A stretch of 64,000 bases of DNA from Spiroplasma chrysopicola DF-1. GTDB taxonomy: Bacteria > Bacillota_I > Bacilli_A > Mycoplasmatales > Mycoplasmataceae. The position numbers and the translations under genes are program-made. The notes under the pieces were generated by a model. The model saw only the letters and a list, made by a program, of their open reading frames with translations, ran no database searches and was not told the DNA's origin. This document shows, one piece after another, positions 24,918 to 34,146 of the stretch (the first letter of the stretch is position 1; each line of letters opens with the position of its first letter). The stretch spans positions 1,054,001 through 1,118,000 of the forward strand of contig NC_021280.1 in the NCBI RefSeq assembly GCF_000400935.1, in the 5' to 3' direction.

Positions 24918-25796
24918 TTAAATCGTTAGAACCTGCATATAACCATTATTCTCGGTATCAATATTCTTCGTCCTGCTTGTTGCTAAGACATGATTACTTT
25001 TTTTAAGAAAAACGAAGGACAATGAGTCTAGGTCAAAGTGTTCTTCTGTTTCACAATAATCAATACATTTTTTATCACGAATAAAGAAAATTAAAAAAGA
25101 AAGTAACCAACAGGTAATTGTTTCGGTAACACTATGGAAAATTTCATATAAACTTAAATCTTTTGCATTACTAATAAATGATAAATTAAAGATGCGTAAA
25201 AATAAGATTAAGAAGAACCCTACTAACAGATGTTTACTAATGCTACGAATAATTTTGTAATCAAAATTAATAAAATTCATAATCCATAATAGGAAATAGA
25301 TCGTAATTCCAACGATTAATTGTGGTCTTCATTTCAAAGAAGAATTAGTAATTCGAATTAAAGCAATGAAAAAAGGTAAACAAAAAATAAAACCTAAAAA
25401 GACTCCCATTACTTTGTTTAAAACATCAATTAACCGGAAAAATTTTTTATGGGCAAAAAATAAAAGACTAATAAATCAAATAATAAAAATATTAAAAAAA
25501 TGTGAAATACTTCATGTATCATCTTGATTATTTGATAAGGAATATAAAAAATAATCAAAGTTTAATAAAATGATAAAAATAATAATAAAGGTAAAAACAG
25601 ATTTAACAATTTCTTTTGGCCGCATTGGCGTTTCAATAAAAGATTTAATTCGAAATGATTTTACAAATGAATAAAGCAATAAGAAAAAAGCTGAAAATAA
25701 GAAAATTCAGGGTACTGGTGAGTAAAAGATTTTGTTAACACCATAAAGTAGGTCTGTGATGTTAATAAAATTTGCGCCTTTAATTCTAGCCATCAT
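24918..25796 (-). CDS. Polytopic membrane protein, unknown function
   Basis: 292 aa with about six predicted membrane spans and a polar C-terminal tail of ~55 residues (RDKKCIDYCETEEHF and on). No known family seen. The start could be either of two adjacent ATGs (25796 or 25793); GGAG lies 5 nt before the first. It is the first gene of the operon leading to the 768-aa lipoprotein and the FtsX permease. Confidence 0.72.
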
Positions 25797-25842
25797 CTTA
25801 ACTCCTTCCTTTTAGCTTTTCATAAGTTATTTTATTTAAAAA

Positions 25843-25870
25843 ATAATAACTGTCTTAATTAATTTAACAA
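25843..25870 (-). promoter_or_regulatory. Promoter of the membrane protein-lipoprotein-permease operon
   Basis: -35 TTGTTA (25865-25870), 16-nt spacer, -10 TATTAT (25843-25848) on the minus strand, about 47 nt before the start at 25796. Confidence 0.6.
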
Positions 25871-25939
25871 ATAATTAAGAAAAAAACAAGGGGTGGTCTT
25901 AACAAAAAAACCACAAAAAAACCAGCTTTAAATAATTTT

Positions 25940-25981
25940 CCAAAATAAAAAAACATTTTAGACTTTTTAAAATCTAAAATG
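25940..25981 (-). terminator. Terminator after rplL
   Basis: Hairpin with arms CATTTTAGA/TCTAAAATG (25954-25981) followed on the minus strand by a T-run (25940-25953). Confidence 0.85.
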
Positions 25982-26003
25982 CTTTAAAAATTAGCGTTAA
26001 ACC

Positions 26004-26372
26004 TTATTTTAATTCAACTGAAGCTCCAGCAGCAACTAATTGCCCTTTAATTTCTTCAGCTTCTTCAGGTTTTACTTTACTTTTAATTGTTGCTGGTAAT
26101 TTATCAACTAATGCTTTTGCAGCCATTAATTCTTGTCCAGTAATTTCTTTAACTAATTTAATAACTGCAACTTTACTTGCTCCAGCTTCAGTTAAGATAA
26201 TATCTACTTCCGATGGTCCAGCAGTTGCTCCCCCATCGGCAGCTGGTGCAGCAGCAACAGCGGCTGCGGCAACAACTCCAAAGTGATCTTCGATTGCTTT
26301 AACTAAATCGTTTAATTCTGATAATTTCATTTCTTCTAATGCTTTAATAATATCATTTTTTGATAATGCCAT
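26004..26372 (-). CDS. rplL: 50S ribosomal protein L7/L12
   Basis: 122 aa. The N-terminal dimerisation part (LSELNDLVKAIEDHFGV) is followed by an Ala-rich hinge (VAAAAVAAAPAADGG) and the C-terminal domain with VDIILTEAGASKVAVIK, which recruits translation factors. The C-terminus PEEAEEIKGQLVAAGASVELK type is standard. RBS GGAGG precedes the ATG. Second gene of the rplJ-rplL operon, 37 nt after rplJ. Confidence 0.97.
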   Translation of the reverse strand: MALSKNDIIKALEEMKLSELNDLVKAIEDHFGVVAAAAVAAAPAADGGATAGPSEVDIILTEAGASKVAVIKLVKEITGQELMAAKALVDKLPATIKSKVKPEEAEEIKGQLVAAGASVELK

Positions 26373-26409
26373 AATATAAATCCTCCTCTGGTGTAAAAAT
26401 TATTTTTTA

Positions 26410-26901
26410 CTACTCACTTCTTGTTTTTGCAATTTCTTTTACCCCAATTGCGAACATACGTAATGGGTATAATAAACTTGATGCAAACATTGCAATCAAT
26501 TCATTTTTGGTTGGTAAAGATGCAATTTCAACAATCCCTTTTGTATCCAACACTTTACCTTCATAGATCCCAGCTTTTAATTTTAAAGCGGGGTGGGTTT
26601 TTGCAAACTTTGCCAATGTTTTTGCTGCTGCCATCTGTTCACCTGTACCAAAAGCAAAAGCATTAGGGCCTGTTAAGAATGCTGATAAATCAGCAAATCC
26701 TGCTTCTTTAACCGCTAAATCCACTAAATTGTTTTTATAAACTTTAATGCTTACGTCTTGCTCTGCAAGCATTCTTCTTAATTGTGTAAATTCTGCTACT
26801 GTTAATTTTTGATATTCAACAACAACTGCTGAATTAGCATTTTTAAAATTATCAGTAATTTCTTTTACAACAGTTACTTTTGTTTGTAATGCTGGCTTCA
26901 T
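26410..26901 (-). CDS. rplJ: 50S ribosomal protein L10
   Basis: 163 aa. VVVEYQKLTVAEFTQLR and VYKNNLVDLAV near the N-terminus and the GPNAFAFGTGE stretch are typical of L10, which anchors L7/L12 dimers to form the ribosomal stalk. AGGAGG lies just upstream of the ATG at 26901. Its own product is expected to bind the leader RNA upstream and control the operon. Confidence 0.97.
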   Translation of the reverse strand: MKPALQTKVTVVKEITDNFKNANSAVVVEYQKLTVAEFTQLRRMLAEQDVSIKVYKNNLVDLAVKEAGFADLSAFLTGPNAFAFGTGEQMAAAKTLAKFAKTHPALKLKAGIYEGKVLDTKGIVEIASLPTKNELIAMFASSLLYPLRMFAIGVKEIAKTRSE

Positions 26902-26925
26902 TTCTTGCCTCCTATAAAATCTTTT

Positions 26926-26960
26926 GAAAAGAAAAGCAATTAACCGAATGATTAATTGCC
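26926..26960 (-). terminator. Attenuator in the rplJ leader
   Basis: GCAATTAA/TTAATTGC hairpin (26936-26959) followed on the minus strand by TTTTCTTTTC, located between the L10 leader and the rplJ start. This position fits an attenuator, which can stop transcription before rplJ. Confidence 0.7.
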
Positions 26961-27011
26961 TTTGAACATTATTAAAAAATATAAAAAACAGTTTAAATTG
27001 TTCAATATATC

Positions 27012-27088
27012 AATAATGCCTCGGCAACATAATTAAGACTTTCATCCGTTGCTGTCTATGGTATTTTGATGACTATGGTACAATACCA
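27012..27088 (-). ncRNA. L10 leader of the rplJL mRNA
   Basis: On the minus strand the leader contains an imperfect long stem (ACCATAG repeated around TCATCAAAAT) then ACAGCAACGGATGAAAG, TTGCCGAGG. These are the kink-turn and conserved-loop elements of the bacterial L10 leader family, which binds the L10(L12)4 complex for feedback control. Confidence 0.75.
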
Positions 27089-27094
27089 AGTAAA

Positions 27095-27123
27095 ATATTA
27101 ATATAAAAACTAGGAAATGTCAA
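27095..27123 (-). promoter_or_regulatory. Promoter of rplJ-rplL
   Basis: Consensus -35 TTGACA (27118-27123), 17-nt spacer, -10 TAATAT (27095-27100) on the minus strand, about 7 nt before the L10 leader. Confidence 0.85.
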
Positions 27124-27177
27124 TAATTTATTAGGTCTAAATTTGTAAATTACTTCGCCCAATTTTGTACATTAATA

Positions 27178-27677
27178 TTATACCAAAAAATTCATAGGTA
27201 CATCATTTCATTTACTATGAATTCGTTTATAATTATAAAATTGAATATATTATTTAATATCTTGTTCAACTTTTTCAAATATTTTATATACTCTTTCTCT
27301 AATCTATTCATTACAATATGATAAAACCAATTTTTTGATAAAGCCTTCCCGTCAAACTTATTTGGTTGTTTCTTACTTAGTATCATATTATATTGTTTTA
27401 AATAATCTAAAAAAGCTTTAGCATAATATTGTTTACCATTATCAGTATAGATAATTATCTTTTCTAAAGATATACCTAATTTTTTATACAAATTTACTGG
27501 CATTTTTAGACTTGGTAATACTAGATTTTCATATGTCATTTCATTTGACATATGAAAATCTATAATTGCTTGTGAATTAAATTCTCTAATTACATCAGTT
27601 AAAAAAATACCATTATACTATCTGGCATTTTTTTTAATGTTTTAATATTAATTTTGTTTTTAAGGTTTTTAAATAAT
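27178..27677 (-). pseudogene. Decayed IS3-type transposase (OrfB) remnant
   Basis: The longest open piece reads FLTDVIREFNSQ, then IIIYTDNGKQYYAKAFLDYL, resembling the DDE integrase core around its second Asp. The glutamate region is degraded (ALSKNWFYH). The expected OrfB ending NYKRIHSKWNDVPMNFLV is present only in another frame and is preceded by an in-frame TAA, so there is at least one frameshift near 27290 and one near 27605 at a T-run. It is unlike the intact IS3 element at 16.8 kb, so it comes from a different insertion. It directly abuts the rplJL promoter. Confidence 0.78.
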
Positions 27678-27687
27678 TGATATATTA

Positions 27688-27813
27688 TTACATCCCTTGT
27701 TTACTATGTTTATCTGTTGATGAACAGTTATTACATGTTTCACATTTATGCCCTGATTTACCTGTACAAGCACAAGTACAAGCTGCGCAATCTAGAGTGC
27801 AATCTTTTTTCAT
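27688..27813 (-). CDS. Small cysteine-rich (metallothionein-like) protein
   Basis: 41 aa with 8 cysteines at positions 5, 9, 12, 14, 16, 24, 27 and 30 and 2 histidines. Spacing includes CxxCxCxC and CxxCxxC, the clusters used by metallothioneins to bind Zn, Cu or Cd thiolates. An excellent RBS (AAAGGAGG, 7 nt from the ATG) and a promoter-like sequence just upstream support a real gene. No signal peptide, so it is likely cytoplasmic. It lies directly downstream of an ABC exporter permease gene. A short Cys-rich peptide of other function, such as a modified peptide precursor, cannot be ruled out. Confidence 0.7.
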   Translation of the reverse strand: MKKDCTLDCAACTCACTGKSGHKCETCNNCSSTDKHSKQGM

Positions 27814-27834
27814 TTTAAAACCTCCTTTAGTTTC

Positions 27835-27862
27835 ATTATACATCTATACTAGACCCTTACAA
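27835..27862 (-). promoter_or_regulatory. Probable promoter of the Cys-rich gene
   Basis: -35 TTGTAA (27857-27862), 16-nt spacer, -10 TATAAT (27835-27840) on the minus strand. It lies just after the upstream permease stop, so the small gene can be expressed alone. Confidence 0.55.
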
Positions 27863-27875
27863 ATAATTCTTATTT

Positions 27876-29585
27876 TTAACTTTTAATTCTCTTCACGAAG
27901 AAGAAAAAAGCCCCACCAATGAAAATAATTGCTAAACTTGTTAATACTAGATTATATCCAACAATTGAAAATGACTTAAATTCTTTCTTTACATTTAAAT
28001 TATTTTTTTTAACATCTCCTAAGGGCTTAAATAATTGCCCGAATGTTTTTTCAACATCATTATAATAACTAGCATAATTATAAATTCAATAAATTGAAAA
28101 TTGTTGTAAATTTGCTTTATTTAGACGATAATATTCAAACATTGTTAAAGTTGGATCAGCAAATAATCAAGTTTGATACTGTGGAACTCATGGAATTGCT
28201 AAAGTTCCCATTAAATCATTACTTTTAACTGTACTATAATTATCTTTAGAAAGATTTAATGCATTACCAACTAACTGTAAAGTAATTTGATTTCATAATC
28301 GCATTGCTGGTGATATTGATAATAAATTAAAAATTTCACTTTTGTTAATTTTATCAATTTTATTTGTTGATACTATCTCTCAAATTTTTTCTAAATAACT
28401 AATATATTTATAACCTCTTCCATCAACATAATTACTATATTTATTAAATAACATACTATTTGCATAATTTAATACTATCTTGTTAAATTCAGTAATCCCA
28501 ACTAAGTTATTATAATCTTGATTCATTGTCTGAATCAATTGTTCTAAATCCATAATAATATTATTGAACTTAATATTAGTTATTTTATTATCTAAATATA
28601 ACGAATCATTATAATCATTAAAAAAAGAGCCTACTTGCTGAGAATATTGCTGATTAATTTTAAAAATTAAAGTATTTGACGCATTTGTATCAAGCTTAAT
28701 TTCATTTGGTTTCTCTGATGCGCCAGGATATGATGCTAATTCTTCCCAACATTTATCTAAAATCAAATCTAAATCAGTTAATATTCCCGCATCAATAGCA
28801 TAACCATAATAGGATTTTACTGCATATTTTTGTTCTGAATCAAAATTTACTTCATCAATTAAATTATTTAAATTTTTACCATCTTTTAACATTTTATAAG
28901 CAAAATTTGTTTCATCTTTTTGATATATTTCAAAAACCTGATCAGCTGAGTAGCGTTTAAGTGCTTCTATTTCTGAAAAGTCGCCTTTTGAAATATTTTG
29001 GGCAGCTAATGAACCAATTATCTGTAATACTGGTGTTCCAACAATAAAAATAAAAATAATACTTGCTATTGAAATTGCTAATTTGTATTTTCAGAAAGCA
29101 AAACAAAATAGAAAAATACCCGTCAAAATTAAATCTAAAGGAATGAAAGTTAAAAATAGTCAGAATAACTTAATATTTCTTTCATCAAAAATAGTAGTAA
29201 TAATTAAAAAGACAACCATCATTAAAATAATATAACTAAAAGTTAGACTCTTATTAATTAATAATCTTGTTAAGAAAATTGCACTTGGTTTTCTTCCTTT
29301 TCGTAATTCTAAATTCATTATTCCTAATTCTTTATTTGAAGAAAAAAGAAGATTTAAATTTAAAATATTAAAAATACAAACGGTAGTTAAAACCATTACC
29401 GTTATCATAATAATTTGGTTCCCTAATTTATCTATAGACCCTACTCCTAAAATAGTTAAAACAATCATTAAAAGAACTGTTGTTGTAAACATAATTGTAA
29501 ATCAAACTATATTAAATTTACTTGTAACTGATTTTAAAAATGCTGTTTTAGCAATTACTTTGTCAAAAAAAAGATTACTTTTCAT
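27876..29585 (-). CDS. ABC exporter permease with large external domain (569 aa)
   Basis: About five or six membrane spans in the first ~190 residues (including IMFTTTVLLMIVLTILGVG and SLTFSYIILMMVVFLIITT), a polar external domain of ~330 residues, and a last span near the C-terminus followed by VKRIKS. Residues LGIMNLELRKGRKPSAIF resemble the cytosolic coupling helix of ABC-2 type permeases. The start lies 3 nt after the ATPase stop with AAAGGA inside that gene, so the two form one transporter. The substrate is unknown; the secreted protein gene just upstream in the same direction suggests export of, or protection from, that protein (inference). Confidence 0.78.
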
Positions 29586-29588
29586 TAA

Positions 29589-30326
29589 TTAAAAAATCCT
29601 TTCAATTTTATTTTTATCTATTTTAGTTTTTCTATTTTTAACAGCATTATCATATATTTGCTGTAAATTATCTTTTGAATTATCAAAGTTATTTTCATAA
29701 ATTACTTGCCCATGGTTAAGAATTACTATTTTATTAATAAGACGATCTAATTCTTCAATTTCATGACTTGTAATTACTATAATAATATCTTTTTTAACTG
29801 CTAACATTTTTAATAATTCAATAAACTCTTTACGAGACTGAACATCCAAATTAGCAGTTGGTTCATCTAAAAATAAAATTTTAGGTCTTGTAATAAGAAT
29901 TGCTGCTAATAAAGCTCGTTTTTGCATTCCAGATGATAGTAATTTAAATTTTGCCTTTTTGTAGTCTTTCAAATCAAGAGCATCTAAAATTAATTCTAAT
30001 TGTTCATTAAAATTTCCTTTTAATCCTGATAAATCATAATTATATTTACAATAATCATAAACACTATAATTTTTGGGGAAATTATTTTGATCTGGAAAAA
30101 AAGCCATCTGAATTAAATCTTGGGCTGTTATTTCTTTATCATCAATTAAAATATTACCATTTTGAACCAGGTACTCTTGAAAAATACATTTTATTGTTGT
30201 TGTTTTCCCTGAACCATTATCCCCGATTAAACCAATAATATCTTTTTCTTGGGCTATAAATGTAACATTTTTTAAAATTTGTTTATTCCCAATTGTTTTT
30301 GAAATATTATCAACTTTTAGCTTCAT
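29589..30326 (-). CDS. ABC transporter ATP-binding protein
   Basis: 245 aa. Walker A GDNGSGKTT (~35-43), signature LLSSGMQKR (~135), Walker B ILFLDEPTANLD and switch His in ITSHEIEELD. The MQKR-type signature and short length fit the export-type (ABC-2/CcmA) subfamily. AAGGAG precedes the ATG. It lies between a small secreted protein (47 nt upstream) and its permease (3 nt downstream), likely one operon. Confidence 0.93.
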   Translation of the reverse strand: MKLKVDNISKTIGNKQILKNVTFIAQEKDIIGLIGDNGSGKTTTIKCIFQEYLVQNGNILIDDKEITAQDLIQMAFFPDQNNFPKNYSVYDYCKYNYDLSGLKGNFNEQLELILDALDLKDYKKAKFKLLSSGMQKRALLAAILITRPKILFLDEPTANLDVQSRKEFIELLKMLAVKKDIIIVITSHEIEELDRLINKIVILNHGQVIYENNFDNSKDNLQQIYDNAVKNRKTKIDKNKIERIF

Positions 30327-30373
30327 TTTTTCTCCTTTTTATAAAAATAGATAAATTAATATCTATTTTTAAT

Positions 30374-30970
30374 TTACTCAAATTTAAATTTCGTAATTAC
30401 TGAATTTGTATATGGAGAATTAATTGAACCAGCAGTTCTAACAAAAATTCATGATGATGCTGTTAATTCAATAATTCCTTCATCATTTTCAATTGCAGTG
30501 ATTGTTAAATGAATTTTACAAGTTTGATGCCCTCAGCCACTTCACTTATCGTGGGTATTTTCATCAAGAGTTGATTCTCATTTAATTGTTCCTTCATTAT
30601 CAATAGTTTTTCGCAATAATATTGAATCACCTTCCCGTGGTTCTTTATGTGTATGTCATACAAAAGATCCTTCGGCAACTACATAGTCAATTGTTCTAAA
30701 CTCTTCAAAAGAAAGTTTTGCCGTTGCTTTAAAATCTTCTCTATAAGAATCATCTTGATGCGTTCCACTTGGTGAGACAGATACTGAGTGTTCAATTTTA
30801 ACATTTTCTCATATATAACTTGCTGCTTTTGGAGCTAATAACGCTTCATAATTTTCATTACTAATTTCTTGATTAATTTCTTGATTAATATTATTTGATA
30901 AGTTCATTACTACTGTAGGACTCGTCGATACAAGGCTAGCAATAGCTAATAAGTTTAATATTTTTTTCAT
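30374..30970 (-). CDS. Small secreted protein, paralog A (198 aa)
   Basis: The N-terminal signal (MKKILNLLAIASLVSTSPTVV) lacks a lipobox Cys, so release from the cell is expected. The mature part is Trp-rich (all TGA) and shares with the protein at 33556-34146 a frame of common blocks: IW..V.I.HSV, SGT, WSGWGHQT.KI.LT, and RTAGS near the C-terminus. One Cys lies in the HQTCKI block. No known family recognised. RBS GAAAGGA. It precedes an ABC exporter ATPase and permease on the same strand. Beta-rich composition suggests a compact domain. Toxin, bacteriocin-like or host-interaction roles are possible but unproven. Confidence 0.75.
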
Positions 30971-31142
30971 ATATTAAAATCCTTTCAATTTATAAATATT
31001 CAGAATGTAAATTAAATTATTTGCTTAGTTTAATTAAATCATCTTTATTGATAAAACACAATGTTTAAAATATTTGTATTTGTAAAAAACATACACATTT
31101 AAGACCACTAAATTCTTTAAGATAAATTTAGGAGGAATTAAA

Positions 31143-31640
31143 ATGGTAACAAATATTATTACTGGAAATGAATTATATAAATTACATCGTGGTTTTAAAA
31201 AGTGATATGGGCGTGTTGAATCAATTAAAGAAACAAATTATATCTATCCTCATTTGTCAAATTATTTTAATTTATGCCATAAATACTATTTAAAAAGCCA
31301 GTCAATAAACAAGTCAATTAAATTATTTTATAAAGGCAAACAAACATTTTATACATGATCAAATAAAATTAAAAAATTTTTAGTAAATTCTTATGATTTT
31401 GAATGATTTAAAAAGACTTCAACACGGCCAAAAACTATTCATTATCGTTATAGTAAAATATATAAAAGCAAAATTGCTAAGATGATGAAAACATACCGAG
31501 AAAAATATGGCACAGGGATATATGAGTTCTATAATTTAACAATTATTCTATGTATTATTTTTCTGTATAGCAAGCTGTTTCAGACATCTCATTACCAACA
31601 TGGTCATAATTACCATAGACTATTTTATTTTACTGTCTAA
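31143..31640 (+). CDS. Orphan 165-aa basic protein, unknown
   Basis: The ATG is preceded by AGGAGG with an 8-nt gap, an ideal RBS. The frame stays open for 166 codons with three TGA-Trp codons. The product is rich in Lys, Tyr and Asn (RGFKKWYGRVESIKE), with one hydrophobic stretch near residues 130-142 (IILCIIFLYSKLF) and His-rich residues at the end. No family recognised. The last ~35 codons lie over a decayed minus-strand frame (31555-31665), so this gene may be a truncated piece whose original C-terminus is lost. Divergent from secreted paralog A. Confidence 0.5.
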
Positions 31641-31665
31641 CTTTATCTCAATTCATTTTTACCAT
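31555..31665 (-). pseudogene. Possible remnant of a small gene
   Basis: On the minus strand GGAGG precedes ATG at 31665, then MVKMNWDKVRQ and TAA, and the same frame continues as NKIVYGNYDHVGNEMSETAC to a second TAA. The good RBS and open frame after one stop look like a broken small gene, but the stretch is too short to be sure. Confidence 0.25.
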
Positions 31666-31851
31666 AAATTTACCTCCACTGGTTTAAATGTATATTTGAT
31701 AAAAATTAATAATCCAAGGGGAAAATAAAATTTTACTATAATTAATTGCATTATTAGTTTCCATAATAAATAAAAAAATATTTTAGACTTTACTTTGTTT
31801 TTTTGCCTTATAATTATTACATAAGAAATCTATAAATAAGGAGTTACTAGT

Positions 31852-32556
31852 ATGATCCAAATTAAAAAAGTAACAAAAATATATGGTAAAGACATTGGTA
31901 ATTTTAATATTAGTATAAATATTAATGACGGTGAAATCTATGGGATTTTAGGGCCAAATGGGGCAGGGAAATCAACTTTAATCCGCCAAATCATGGGTTT
32001 TATCAAATCTGATGCTGGTATAATTTCTTTTAATAATTTAAATCCCTGATTAAATTCAAAAGAAATCATGAAAGACACCGGTTATTTATCAGGGGAAATT
32101 AGTTTATATGAGAATTTAAAAGGGACAGAATATTTAAAATTAATTAAAAACTTTCGTCCGAAAGTGAATTGAAAATATGTCGAAAAACTTATTTTACATT
32201 TTGAATTAAATGTTAATACAAAAATTAAAAAAATGTCAAAAGGAATGAAGCAAAAATTAGCTATTATTGCTGCTGTTATGCATAAACCAAAATTTTTAAT
32301 TCTTGATGAACCAACAAGTGGCCTTGATCCTGTCATGCAAGATCAATTTAATGAATTAATTTTAAAAATGCGCGAAAAAGATAAAACAACTATTATCATT
32401 TGTTCACATATCTTTGATGAAATTGCAAAATTATGTGATCGTGTTGGCTTTATTAAACACGGAAAATTAATTGAAGAAATGAAGATTGATAATAAAAATA
32501 TGTATGAAATTCAAAAACATTTTAAAAAACTATACGAAAGAGAGCGTGTTTTATAA
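31852..32556 (+). CDS. ABC transporter ATP-binding protein
   Basis: 234 aa. Walker A GPNGAGKST (~38-46), signature KMSKGMKQKL (~127), Walker B FLILDEPTSGLD, switch His in ICSHIFDE. Typical of ABC-2 type exporters. AAGGAG precedes the ATG. The next gene starts after 1 nt and encodes the permease. Confidence 0.93.
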
Positions 32557-32557
32557 A

Positions 32558-33493
32558 ATGAAGAAAAAAGTTTTTGGTGAAAATTTAAACATTATTCGTA
32601 ATCATTTACGACTTAATTGAAAACTAATCTTATTTTTTGGATTATTTTGATTGCTTATAACAATAATATTACTTTCTATGACTTTAATATCACACGTTAA
32701 TGGTGTAAAAGTTCCTGTTATTGCTAATATTTCAGCAGAAATTAGAACCCAAAGTTCCTCATCTGGCGATAACCTAACTTCAATTTCAAATATGTTAAAT
32801 TGAGGTTTATTTGGTGGCCCAGGAATATCTTTTTTTGCTATTTTTAGTCTTGTATTAATTAATAAAAGTTTTTTAAAAGAGCTTAATAATAGTCAAATTA
32901 GTTTTTGATTAACACTGCCACTATCAAAAAAACAAGTTTTACATGGAAAAATATCTTATATCTTGATATCTAACTTAATTATTTTTATTCCTTCTTATTT
33001 AATAGTTCTAATTTTTGCAGGAATTAGTTATGATGCTAATAGTTGATTTGGTTATGTTGCCCTTTATGGACTTCAGTTCATTATATTTATTTTTCTATTA
33101 ATAACACTCTACTTTTTAATCTCTAATTGTTTATCTGATAAAACAATGGTATCTAATATCATTAATTCTCTAATAATATTTTGAATTTTAGTAACATGAA
33201 TAATTTCATTAATTTATGATATGAATCCAGAAACATTTAAAACATTAAAATATTTTCAATATGTCTCATTACAATCGCTAATTGTTATTCCTATTAAGTT
33301 TTCACAAAATGATATTGCAGAAAAAATTGTAAAACAATTACCAGATGGAAATACATTAACATTAGTAATTAATAAACACTTGAGCTTTAATAATATTGCA
33401 ATATCAGTTTGTACAGTTATGACACCAATTATGACAGTAGGTTTGGTTTGAATAAATATTCTACTATTTAAAAATAAAAATTTAAATCTATAA
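32558..33493 (+). CDS. ABC-2 type exporter permease
   Basis: 311 aa with six predicted membrane spans, the usual ABC-2 layout: span 1 at ~22-42 after a basic N-terminus, an outer loop of ~45 residues, and paired spans near 82-101, 130-150, 165-185, 200-220 and 278-302. NSQISFWLTLPLSKKQVLHG matches the cytosolic coupling region of ABC-2 permeases (short distinctive LPLSKKQ). It pairs with the ATPase just upstream. The substrate is unknown; a secreted paralog gene lies convergently downstream. Confidence 0.88.
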
Positions 33494-33511
33494 CTATAAT
33501 AAAATATGATT

Positions 33512-33539
33512 AAAAAGATGCAGTAGTATGCATCTTTTT
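33512..33539. terminator. Bidirectional terminator between exporter and secreted paralog B
   Basis: Inverted repeat AAAAAGATGCA/TGCATCTTTTT with a 6-nt loop, placed between two converging genes. Confidence 0.88.
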
Positions 33540-33555
33540 ATTTATTATATTCATA

Positions 33556-34146
33556 TTATCCTAAAAGAAATTGAATTGAATCAACTTTTGATGCTGTAGA
33601 ACATTCATGTACTGAACCCGCAGTTCGAGCATATATATAGGAAATTAATTCAAGAGCTGTAATTCCTTCTTCATCATTATAAACAGCTTTTAAAGTTAAA
33701 GAAATTTTACTTGTCTGATGTCCCCAACCACTTCATTGGTCATTAGTATCACTAAATTCCCAAATTCTAGAATTAATTGTGCTCTTTTCACTTTTAAATG
33801 TTAATTGTAAAGTATCTTTAAATCATGGGTTTTTATATGGATGAAAAGCAAAATAGCCATGAGCATTCGCATATTTTGATTTATTAATTATATCATATCA
33901 ACTAATTTTAGCCATTGCTTTAGTTACTGTTTTTGTATCAGGTTTCTCATCGGTGCCACTAGAAGCTGTTACAACTGAATGATTTATTCCTACTTTGTCT
34001 CAAATATTATTTAATGTTCTTGTTTTTGTATTAAAGTTAGCTACGGCAAAATTATTATTTTGATTATTTTCGTTTAATAGGTTAGTCGTTAAAATTCCTG
34101 AACCTGTTAAACTAATTGTGCTTATAATTATTAATAAATTTTTCAT
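33556..34146 (-). CDS. Small secreted protein, paralog B (196 aa)
   Basis: The signal peptide MKNLLIIISTISLTGSGIL lacks a lipobox Cys. It is clearly related to the protein at 30374-30970: IWDKVGINHSV, the SGT block, DQWSGWGHQTSKISLTL and ARTAGS near the end. The mature proteins have similar length and the same order of blocks. One Cys (HECST) lies after RTAGS, at a different position from the one in paralog A. RBS GAAAGGA before the ATG. It converges on the ABC-2 exporter. Family and function are unknown. Confidence 0.75.

Noticed and set aside
27677-27886. 69-aa plus-strand open frame
   Set aside because: It is the complement of the Cys-rich gene and its upstream region; the minus-strand frame has the ideal RBS and the Cys pattern.
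30374-34146. Lactococcin 972-type bacteriocin system
   Set aside because: Gene layout is similar (secreted protein with ABC exporter), but the proteins are about twice as long and I see no real sequence match; kept only as an analogy.
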